DNA of 6,881 nucleotides from contig JAUXQA010000456.1 of assembly GCA_030683195.1 (NCBI GenBank), forward strand, positions 1 through 6,881, written 5' to 3'. Each line of letters starts with the position of its first letter. Position 1 is the stretch's first letter. This DNA is from Rhodoferax sp. Its GTDB lineage: Bacteria; Pseudomonadota; Gammaproteobacteria; Burkholderiales; Burkholderiaceae_C. Positions 1 to 5,065 of this stretch are shown here, in pieces. The position numbers and the translations under genes were made by a program. The notes under the pieces were generated by a model that was not told the origin of the DNA, searched no databases, and saw only the letters and a program-made list of their open reading frames with translations.

Positions 1-1394
1 TGGATGTCTGGTTCCCCGAGGGAACCTCGATTGCCGCCAATGAACTTGTCGTCAAGCGCATGGAGTCGCGCCTGATGCAGGAGCCGGGTGTGGACAGTGT
101 CACTGCCTGGGTTGGCTCTGGTGTGCCTCGTTTCTATTTGCCCATGGACGCGATTTTTCCGCAGAGCAACGTTTCGCAATTTATTGTGTTGCCTAAGGAT
201 CTGACGACCCGGGAGTCTCTGCGTCTGAAGTTGCCCATCCTCATGGCGCAGGAGTTCCCCGAGGTGCGCGCCCGGATCAAGATTTTGCCAAATGGCCCAC
301 CCGTGGCTTATCCGGTGCAGTTTCGGGTGGTCGGTGGCGAGCCTTTGGGCCTGCGTGAGCGGGCAGACGAAGTCAAGACGGTGATGCGCGAGAGCACCAA
401 CACCCGTGGCGTGAACGACAACTGGAACGAGTCCATCAAGGTCATGCGGCTGGAAGTAGACCAAACCAAAGCGCGAGCACTGGGTGTTACCAGCCAGTCG
501 ATTGCTCAAGCGTCCAAGACCATTTTGAGTGGCACCACCGTGGGCCAGTACCGCGAAGGCGATAAGTTGATCGACATCGTGCTGCGCCAACCGCTGGACG
601 AGCGCGACGCCATCACGGACATTGGCAACGCCTATTTGCCCACGGCCAGTGGCAAGTCCATTCCCTTGACCCAGATTGCCAAACCCACATTTTCCTGGGA
701 GCCGGGTGTGATGTGGCGTGACAACCGCGACTACGCCATTACCGTACAAAGCGACATCGCGGAAGGTTTGCAGGGCGCCACTGTGACGGCCGAGTTGCTG
801 CCCAAACTACGCGCCCTGGAGGCATCGTGGAAGGCGCAAGGCCAGGATGTCTACCGTATTGAGGTCGCTGGCGCTGTGGAAGAGAGCGCCCGGGGTTCCT
901 CAAGCATCGTGGCGGGTATTCCCATCATGCTGTTCATCACATTCACGCTGTTGATGCTGCAGTTGCACAGCTTCAGCCGCGCCATGCTGGTGTTTTTGAC
1001 CGGGCCTCTGGGTATTGCTGGCGTTGCGTTGGCCTTGCTGTTGTCGGGTCGGCCCTTCGGTTTCGTGGCGCTGCTCGGTGTTGTGGCCCTGATGGGCATG
1101 ATTCAGCGGAACTCGGTGATCCTGATTGACCAGATCGAGCAAGATCGCGCCAAGGGCATCCCCGCGTGGGACGCGATTGTCGAGTCCACGGTGCGCCGAT
1201 CACGTCCGATCATCCTCACGGCTGCTGCGGCCGTGTTGGCGATGATCCCTTTGTCGAGGTCGGTTTTCTGGGGTCCGATGGCGGTATCCATCATGGGTGG
1301 GCTCATTGTGGCAACGGTATTAACCCTGCTTGCCTTGCCCGCAATGTATGCGGCTTGGTTCAGGGTCAAACAAGAGGGCCCCGCAGCAGGTTAA
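1..1394 (+). CDS. RND-family efflux pump inner-membrane permease, C-terminal half (5' truncated)
   Basis: This is the second half of a proton-driven RND (AcrB/MexB-type, HAE1-like) transporter that would export toxic compounds from the inner membrane and periplasm through a periplasmic adaptor and an outer-membrane channel. The frame is open from base 3 (D-V-W-F-P-E-G-T-S), so the ATG at base 60 is internal. About 463 of the usual 1000-1080 residues are visible. The first ~297 residues are the second periplasmic porter/docking region. From about base 893 there are five hydrophobic segments matching TM8-TM12, including FGFVALLGVVALMGMIQRNSVI (TM10) and the Arg-Pro-Ile-Ile-Leu-Thr start of TM11. 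By alignment from memory with AcrB, K940 is replaced by Arg (codon 1107-1109), while R971 (1197-1199) and T978 (1218-1220) are kept. The protein ends soon after TM12 with no long tail. The substrate cannot be told, and any adaptor or outer-membrane genes would lie upstream. Family assignment is secure; the exact subfamily is not. Confidence 0.93.
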   Translation, partial: DVWFPEGTSIAANELVVKRMESRLMQEPGVDSVTAWVGSGVPRFYLPMDAIFPQSNVSQFIVLPKDLTTRESLRLKLPILMAQEFPEVRARIKILPNGPPVAYPVQFRVVGGEPLGLRERADEVKTVMRESTNTRGVNDNWNESIKVMRLEVDQTKARALGVTSQSIAQASKTILSGTTVGQYREGDKLIDIVLRQPLDERDAITDIGNAYLPTASGKSIPLTQIAKPTFSWEPGVMWRDNRDYAITVQSDIAEGLQGATVTAELLPKLRALEASWKAQGQDVYRIEVAGAVEESARGSSSIVAGIPIMLFITFTLLMLQLHSFSRAMLVFLTGPLGIAGVALALLLSGRPFGFVALLGVVALMGMIQRNSVILIDQIEQDRAKGIPAWDAIVESTVRRSRPIILTAAAAVLAMIPLSRSVFWGPMAVSIMGGLIVATVLTLLALPAMYAAWFRVKQEGPAAG

Positions 1395-1453
1395 AATCTC
1401 AAGCTGACCTAATTCCAGAGGGTTGTCACGCAGACTTCTCTCCTTGTTTTTTT

Positions 1454-1540
1454 GCGCGGGTGGCGAAATTGGTAGACGCACCAGGTTTAGGTCCTGACGT
1501 CCGCAAGGATGTGCGGGTTCGAGTCCCGCCCCGCGCACCA
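1454..1540 (+). tRNA. tRNA-Leu, anticodon UAG, CCA encoded
   Basis: This is a complete class II tRNA. The acceptor stem GCGCGGG (1454-1460) pairs perfectly with 1530-1536, followed by discriminator A1537 and genomic CCA (1538-1540). The D arm is GCG/CGC (1463-1465 with 1477-1479) around a loop containing GG. The anticodon stem is 1481-1485 with 1493-1497, and the loop TTTAGGT places anticodon TAG at 1488-1490. The long variable arm 1498-1511 has a 5-bp stem capped by GCAA, as expected for tRNA-Leu. The T arm GCGGG-TTCGAGT-CCCGC is at 1513-1529. The top anticodon-stem pair (positions 27-43) is a C-A mismatch, C1481 against A1497. The tRNA reads CUN leucine codons. It starts right after a run of seven T's and ends 82 bases before tig, so it may share a transcript with tig. 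Confidence 0.98.
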
Positions 1541-1560
1541 ACTTATTAGTAATTAGTGGA

Positions 1561-1592
1561 ACAGTCCGCCGCTTCAACGAGGCGTGCGCTGT
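1561..1592 (+). other. Weak imperfect hairpin in the tig leader
   Basis: The tRNA-tig gap (1541-1622) contains an imperfect inverted repeat. ACAGT (1561-1565) pairs with GCTGT (1588-1592) using one G-U pair, and CGCC (1567-1570) pairs with GGCG (1581-1584). A small internal loop separates the two stems and a 10-base loop caps them. No T-run follows directly, so it is not a convincing terminator. It could be a processing or stability element on a tRNA-tig transcript, or chance in GC-rich sequence. I found no convincing sigma-70 promoter in this gap. Confidence 0.25.
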
Positions 1593-1610
1593 CCCCGATG
1601 TTTTGAATTT

Positions 1611-1615
1611 TGGAG
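1611..1615 (+). promoter_or_regulatory. Ribosome binding site that fixes the tig start
   Basis: TGGAG lies 7 bases before the ATG at 1623. It supports that ATG over the in-frame GTG at 1584, which has no comparable purine-rich site and would add 13 residues (MRCPRCFEFWRTT) that do not resemble trigger factor. Confidence 0.8.
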
Positions 1616-1622
1616 AACCACC

Positions 1623-2933
1623 ATGGCTGTTACCGTTGAAACTCTTGAAAAGCTGGAACGAAAAATAACATTGACCTTGCCCGTCGGCAGCATTCAGTCA
1701 GAGGTTGAGTCGCGTCTGAAGAAGCTCGCTCGTACCACCAAGATGGACGGGTTTCGTCCAGGCAAGGTGCCCATGAACGTGGTTGCCCAGCGTTATGGTT
1801 ATTCGGTTCACTACGAAGTCATGAATGACAAGGTCGGCGAGGCTTTTGCCGTGGCTGCCAAAGAAGCCAAGCTTCGCGTTGCCGGTCAGCCCCGCATCAC
1901 TGAAAGCGCCGCGTCGCCTGAGGGCGAAATGGCCTTTGACGCCGTGTTTGAGGTGTTTCCGGAAGTCAAAATTGGCGACTTGGCCACTGCTGAAGTGGAA
2001 AAAGTGACCGCCGAGGTGACGGACGCTGCCATCGACAAGACCCTGGATATCTTGCGCAAGCAGCGTCGCACCTTCGCGCCGCGCGCCCAGGATGCGGCAG
2101 CCCAAGAGGGTGACCGCGTGATGGTTGACTTTGAAGGCAAGATCGACGGCGAAGTGTTCGCTGGCGGCAAGGCCGAGGACTTCCAGTTCATCGTGGGCGA
2201 TGGCCAGATGCTAAAGGAGTTCGAAGAAGCCACCCGTGGCATGAAAGCCGGCGAAAGCAAAACATTTCAACTGGCTTTTCCCGCTGACTACCATGGCAAA
2301 GATGTCGCGGGCAAGACCGCGGACTTCATGGTGACACTCAAGAAGATCGAGGCAGCCCACTTGCCGGAAATCAACGAAGCATTGGCCAAGTCCTTGGGCA
2401 TTGCTGATGCGACAGTAGAAGGCTTGCGCGCCGATATCAAGAAGAACTTGGAGCGTGAGGTCAAGTTCCGCCTTTTGGCCCGTAACAAACAGGCTGTGAT
2501 GGATGCACTGGTGTCCAAGGCTGAGTTGGATTTGCCGACTACCAGCGTGCAAAGCGAGATTGCCCGCCTGTTGGAAGGCGCCCGCGCTGACCTGAAGCAA
2601 CGTGGAATCAAAGACGCTGACAAGGCTGAAATTCCGGAAGACATCTTCCGTCCACAGGCCGAGCGACGTGTGCGTTTGGGGCTGGTGGTGGCTGAGTTGG
2701 TTCGCTCCAATACCCTGCAAGCCAAGACTGAGCAGATCAAGTCTCATATTGAAGAGCTCGCCGCAAGCTATGAAAAGCCTGCGGACGTGATGCGTTGGTA
2801 CTACAGCGACAACAATCGCCTGGCAGAAGTGGAAGCCATCGTAATTGAGAACAATGTCACTGATTTCGTGCTGGCGCAAGCCAAGATCACTGAAAAGACC
2901 GTGACCTTTGATGAGTTGATGGCTCAAAACTGA
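1623..2933 (+). CDS. tig: Trigger factor, ribosome-associated chaperone and prolyl isomerase
   Basis: Trigger factor docks at the ribosome exit tunnel and shields nascent cytosolic chains; it also has FKBP-type peptidyl-prolyl cis-trans isomerase activity. The product is 436 residues, close to the 432 of E. coli. The N-terminal ribosome-binding domain (about 1-115) carries the signature loop GFRPGKVP at residues 43-50; the Phe44-Arg45 pair contacts the ribosome, and position 46 is Pro where E. coli has Lys. The FKBP-like domain spans about 160-245, from GDRVMVDFEGKIDG to the VTLKKIEA strand. The helical SurA-like C-terminal chaperone domain follows, ending ELMAQN. The ATG at 1623 was chosen for its Shine-Dalgarno site and the family-typical start MAVTVETLEKLERKITL. 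It lies downstream of tRNA-Leu and upstream of clpPX, the usual proteobacterial neighbourhood. An intrinsic-terminator-like hairpin follows, so it is probably a separate unit from clpPX with some read-through. Confidence 0.98.
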   Translation: MAVTVETLEKLERKITLTLPVGSIQSEVESRLKKLARTTKMDGFRPGKVPMNVVAQRYGYSVHYEVMNDKVGEAFAVAAKEAKLRVAGQPRITESAASPEGEMAFDAVFEVFPEVKIGDLATAEVEKVTAEVTDAAIDKTLDILRKQRRTFAPRAQDAAAQEGDRVMVDFEGKIDGEVFAGGKAEDFQFIVGDGQMLKEFEEATRGMKAGESKTFQLAFPADYHGKDVAGKTADFMVTLKKIEAAHLPEINEALAKSLGIADATVEGLRADIKKNLEREVKFRLLARNKQAVMDALVSKAELDLPTTSVQSEIARLLEGARADLKQRGIKDADKAEIPEDIFRPQAERRVRLGLVVAELVRSNTLQAKTEQIKSHIEELAASYEKPADVMRWYYSDNNRLAEVEAIVIENNVTDFVLAQAKITEKTVTFDELMAQN

Positions 2934-2939
2934 AAGTGA

Positions 2940-2957
2940 AGCCGCTCCGGGGCGGCT
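2940..2957 (+). repeat. Short GC-rich hairpin just after tig
   Basis: AGCCGC (2940-2945) pairs perfectly with GCGGCT (2952-2957) around a 6-base loop, starting seven bases after the tig stop codon. No T-run follows (TGTGATGG), so on its own it is not an intrinsic terminator. It may protect the tig mRNA 3' end or act with the larger hairpin immediately downstream. Confidence 0.55.
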
Positions 2958-2960
2958 GTG

Positions 2961-3010
2961 ATGGGGCTTGTTGCGGGCTTGCAGTCTGGCATTCAGGCCC
3001 CATTTTCTTT
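2961..3010 (+). terminator. Candidate intrinsic terminator of tig
   Basis: ATGGGGCTTG (2961-2970) pairs with CAGGCCCCAT (2994-3003), giving a 10-bp stem with one G-U pair, followed by TTTCTTT (3004-3010). The loop is long (23 bases), which weakens the call. A shorter alternative stem is possible because GGGCTTG occurs twice (2964-2970 and 2975-2981), and the second copy can pair with 2994-3000 around a 12-base loop. The 3' arm overlaps the -10 element of the sigma-32 promoter candidate for clpP. Confidence 0.5.
2979..3005 (+). promoter_or_regulatory. Candidate sigma-32 (RpoH) heat-shock promoter for clpPX
   Basis: The -35 element TTGCAG (2979-2984, in context GGGCTTGCAG) is separated by 13 bases from CCCCATTT (2998-3005), a perfect match to the RpoH -10 consensus CCCCATnT. 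The same 13-base spacing occurs in the E. coli dnaK P1 and lon promoters, as I recall their sequences. Transcription would start near 3012, leaving a leader of about 45 bases before clpP. clpPX is an established RpoH target in other proteobacteria. The -35 matches the TTGAAA consensus at four of six positions. No sigma-70 promoter was convincing in 3010-3045. Confidence 0.65.
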
Positions 3011-3046
3011 GTGCCGTCGATTATTCGGTAAAGTATTGATTTATTT

Positions 3047-3050
3047 GGAG
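3047..3050 (+). promoter_or_regulatory. Ribosome binding site of clpP
   Basis: GGAG sits 5 bases before the ATG at 3056. It supports that start over the internal ATG at 3077 (Met8), which has no comparable site upstream. Confidence 0.75.
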
Positions 3051-3055
3051 ACAGC

Positions 3056-3676
3056 ATGAACGTGCGATTTGGTGCAATGGAAACGCAAGGCTTGGGCATG
3101 GTCCCCATGGTGATTGAGCAGTCAGGGCGCGGCGAGCGGTCTTATGACATTTACTCGCGTCTGCTCAAAGAGCGCGTAATTTTTATGGTCGGTCCGGTCA
3201 ATGACTATGTGGCCAATCTTGTTGTTGCCCAGCTGCTTTTCCTGGAAAGCGAAAATCCCGATAAGGATATTTCTTTCTATATCAATTCACCCGGCGGCTC
3301 TGTCAGCGCGGGCATGGCGATCTATGACACCATGAATTTCATCAAGCCGGAAGTCTCGACCCTGTGTACGGGTATGGCTGCCAGCATGGGCGCTTTCTTG
3401 TTGGCTGCTGGCGCCAAAGGCAAACGCTTCTCCTTGCCTAACTCCAAGGTCATGATCCACCAGCCGTCAGGCGGAAGTCAGGGGCAAGCAACCGAGATTG
3501 AAATTCAGGCGCGTGAAATTCTTAAAACTCGCGAACAACTCAACAAGATTCTGGCGGAGCGTACTGGTCAGCCCCTGGAACGTATCGAGCGCGACACTGA
3601 GCGTGACTACTATATGTCCGCCGATGAGTGCAAGGAATATGGTCTGATTGACCAGGTCATCTCAAAAAGGGCATAG
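3056..3676 (+). CDS. clpP: ATP-dependent Clp protease, proteolytic subunit ClpP
   Basis: ClpP is the serine peptidase that forms a two-ring, 14-subunit chamber and degrades proteins unfolded and threaded in by ClpX (or ClpA). The product is 206 residues, against 207 in E. coli, and is collinear with it. The catalytic triad is Ser110 (in GMAASMG), His135 (in MIHQP) and Asp184 (second Asp of RDTERD), each offset by one from the E. coli precursor. The INSPGGSVSAG stretch (76-86) forms the oxyanion region. By alignment with E. coli, the N-terminal propeptide would be removed near residue 13, leaving GMVPMVIEQ as the mature start; this is inferred. The gene follows a sigma-32 promoter candidate and is almost contiguous with clpX, so the two are co-transcribed. 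Nothing looks degraded; it should be active. Confidence 0.99.
   Translation: MNVRFGAMETQGLGMVPMVIEQSGRGERSYDIYSRLLKERVIFMVGPVNDYVANLVVAQLLFLESENPDKDISFYINSPGGSVSAGMAIYDTMNFIKPEVSTLCTGMAASMGAFLLAAGAKGKRFSLPNSKVMIHQPSGGSQGQATEIEIQAREILKTREQLNKILAERTGQPLERIERDTERDYYMSADECKEYGLIDQVISKRA
3667..3671 (+). promoter_or_regulatory. clpX ribosome binding site embedded in the end of clpP
   Basis: AAGGG, within a run AAAAAGGG, ends 9 bases before the clpX ATG at 3681. It lies inside the last three clpP codons (Lys-Arg-Ala). Ribosomes finishing clpP therefore pass over this site, which suggests translational coupling. It supports the ATG at 3681 over an in-frame upstream ATG at 3648 that would add 11 residues unlike the family. 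Confidence 0.7.
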
Positions 3677-3680
3677 CCTC

Positions 3681-4946
3681 ATGGCAGAGAAAAAAGGCGC
3701 CTCCAGCGAAAAAACACTTTACTGTTCCTTTTGCGGAAAAAGCCAGCATGAGGTCAAAAAACTCATTGCTGGACCCTCAGTTTTTGTGTGTGACGAATGC
3801 ATTGATCTCTGCAACGAGATCATTCGCGATGAGTTGCCTGCAACGACCGAGGGTCGCGAGGCGAGCAGTGACCTGCCCACGCCAGCCGAGATCAAGGCCA
3901 ATCTTGACAGCTACGTCATTGGTCAGGAGCCAGCCAAGCGAACGATGGCTGTGGCGGTTTACAACCACTACAAGCGTTTGCGCCACAAGGAAAATGCAAA
4001 AAAGGATGATGTGGAGTTGGCCAAAAGCAATATTTTGCTGATTGGTCCAACCGGTTCAGGCAAAACTCTGTTGGCCCAAACGCTCGCCCGGATGCTGGAC
4101 GTTCCCTTTGTCATGGCAGATGCCACTACATTGACTGAAGCAGGCTATGTTGGCGAAGACGTTGAAAATATCGTGTTAAAGCTCCTGCAAAGCTGTAACT
4201 ACGATGTCGAACGTGCACAGCGCGGTATTGTCTACATTGATGAAATCGACAAGATATCCCGTAAATCAGATAATCCGTCAATCACTCGTGACGTATCCGG
4301 CGAGGGTGTGCAGCAGGCCTTGTTGAAGTTGATTGAAGGCACGATGGCAAGCGTGCCGCCGCAAGGTGGACGCAAGCACCCTAACCAGGATTTTGTGCAG
4401 GTGGATACCACCAATATTTTGTTCATTTGCGGCGGCGCCTTCTTTGGGCTTGAAAAGGTCATCGACAACCGCACTGCGTCTTCCGGCATTGGATTTGGTG
4501 CGTCGGTTAAGAGCAAAGAGCAGCGCAGCCTGACTCAGGTGTTCAAAGAAGTTGAACCGGAAGACTTGATTAAATTCGGCCTGATTCCTGAGTTGGTGGG
4601 GCGCATGCCGGTCGTGGCGACCTTGGCCGAGCTGACAGAGGAGGCGCTCGTACAGATTTTGACGGAGCCGAAGAACGCTTTGGTGAAGCAGTACGGCAAG
4701 TTGTTGGCTATGGAGGGTGTTGATCTTGAGATCAGACCCTCAGCCTTGAAAGCCATTGCCAAGAAAGCCTTGGCTCGCAAAACAGGTGCCCGTGGATTGC
4801 GCTCCATTTTGGAGCAAGCCTTGCTGGACACCATGTATGAGTTACCCAACACCGTCAATGTAGACAAGGTTGTGGTGGATGAATCGACCATCGAAGAGAA
4901 CAAGCCACCTTTGCTCGTATACCGCGAAGCTGCGAAAAAGGCCTGA
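3681..4946 (+). CDS. clpX: ClpX, AAA+ unfoldase and specificity subunit of ClpXP
   Basis: ClpX is a hexameric ATPase that recognises substrates (for example ssrA-tagged chains), unfolds them and translocates them into ClpP. The product is 421 residues, near the usual 420-425. The N-terminal zinc-binding dimerisation domain has Cys15, Cys18, Cys37 and Cys40. Walker A is GPTGSGKT at 122-129 and Walker B is IVYIDEID at 183-190. The pore loops are GYVG (155-158) and RKH (231-233). The IGF tripeptide that docks onto ClpP is residues 270-272. The probable arginine finger is Arg308 in IPELVGRMP, and sensor 2 is the GARGLR motif (369-374). All functional motifs are intact, so the protein should be active with the adjacent ClpP. 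It is separated from clpP by 4 bases and followed by a strong intrinsic terminator, so clpPX is a closed two-gene operon. Confidence 0.99.
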   Translation: MAEKKGASSEKTLYCSFCGKSQHEVKKLIAGPSVFVCDECIDLCNEIIRDELPATTEGREASSDLPTPAEIKANLDSYVIGQEPAKRTMAVAVYNHYKRLRHKENAKKDDVELAKSNILLIGPTGSGKTLLAQTLARMLDVPFVMADATTLTEAGYVGEDVENIVLKLLQSCNYDVERAQRGIVYIDEIDKISRKSDNPSITRDVSGEGVQQALLKLIEGTMASVPPQGGRKHPNQDFVQVDTTNILFICGGAFFGLEKVIDNRTASSGIGFGASVKSKEQRSLTQVFKEVEPEDLIKFGLIPELVGRMPVVATLAELTEEALVQILTEPKNALVKQYGKLLAMEGVDLEIRPSALKAIAKKALARKTGARGLRSILEQALLDTMYELPNTVNVDKVVVDESTIEENKPPLLVYREAAKKA

Positions 4947-4985
4947 TCTGGGCTGGGTTTGCATGCGTTTTTCTTGAGTTAATAT

Positions 4986-5024
4986 TTTCAACTTGCCAAT
5001 AATCATTGGCCAGTTGAAATTTTT
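4986..5024 (+). terminator. Strong intrinsic terminator after clpX
   Basis: TTTCAACT (4986-4993) pairs perfectly with AGTTGAAA (5012-5019), and GCCAAT (4995-5000) pairs with ATTGGC (5005-5010). A single T-C mismatch (4994/5011) separates the two helices and an AATC tetraloop (5001-5004) closes the hairpin. Five T's (5020-5024) follow directly. This 15-position stem with 14 Watson-Crick pairs should end the clpPX transcript. The opposite strand lacks a matching T-run, so the element reads in the + direction only. Its 3' arm contains the -35 box of the lon promoter candidate. Confidence 0.85.
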
Positions 5025-5040
5025 CATTTCTGATCCATAT
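5014..5040 (+). promoter_or_regulatory. Candidate sigma-32 (RpoH) heat-shock promoter for lon
   Basis: TTGAAA (5014-5019) is a perfect RpoH -35 core. After 13 bases comes ATCCATAT (5033-5040), which matches CCCCATnT except at the first two bases. The spacing and layout resemble the E. coli lon heat-shock promoter as I recall it (TTGAAT, 13 bases, CCCCATAT). Transcription would start near 5047, giving a leader of about 19 bases. The same region can also be read as a sigma-70 promoter, TTGAAA with a 16-base spacer and CATATT (5036-5041), so one site could serve both sigma factors. lon is an established RpoH target in proteobacteria. Confidence 0.65.
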
Positions 5041-5052
5041 TTAACAGGTAAC

Positions 5053-5058
5053 GAAAGG
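5053..5058 (+). promoter_or_regulatory. Ribosome binding site of lon
   Basis: GAAAGG lies 7 bases before the ATG at 5066, supporting that start. Confidence 0.75.
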
Positions 5059-5065
5059 TCACCCC

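Noticed and set aside
1417..1453. Possible intrinsic terminator of the RND gene just before the tRNA, suggested by the run of seven T's.
   Set aside because: Only a 4-bp AGAG/CTCT pairing can be drawn upstream of the T-run, too weak to support a terminator hairpin.
1454..1540. tRNA-Leu as an integration (att) site for a mobile element.
   Set aside because: There is no integrase, no repeated tRNA 3' fragment and no foreign-looking DNA in the window.
1166..1549. A 127-residue + strand open frame overlapping the RND 3' end and the tRNA.
   Set aside because: Its C-terminal part (RVAKLVDAPGLG...VRVPPRAP) is simply a translated tRNA-Leu, a well-known false ORF pattern. The rest is an out-of-frame shadow of the RND gene.
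1320..1577. An 85-residue - strand open frame containing GAGLEPAHPCGRQDLNLVRLPISP.
   Set aside because: This is the antisense translation of the tRNA gene, a common database artefact. There is no independent support for a gene.
1572..1600. CTTCAA ... CCCCGATG before tig as a possible RpoH promoter.
   Set aside because: The -35 differs from CTTGAA at a key base and the -10 would need an inserted base. It is far weaker than the clpP and lon sites.
2211..2927. A 238-residue open frame antisense to tig.
   Set aside because: It lies entirely within the well-supported tig gene on the opposite strand, shows no recognisable domain or start signal, and is explained by codon bias in tig.
4959..4985. 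TTGCAT ... TAATAT upstream of lon as a sigma-70 promoter.
   Set aside because: The matches are partial (3/6 and 4/6), the spacer is 15 bases, and any transcript would run straight into the strong terminator at 4986-5024.
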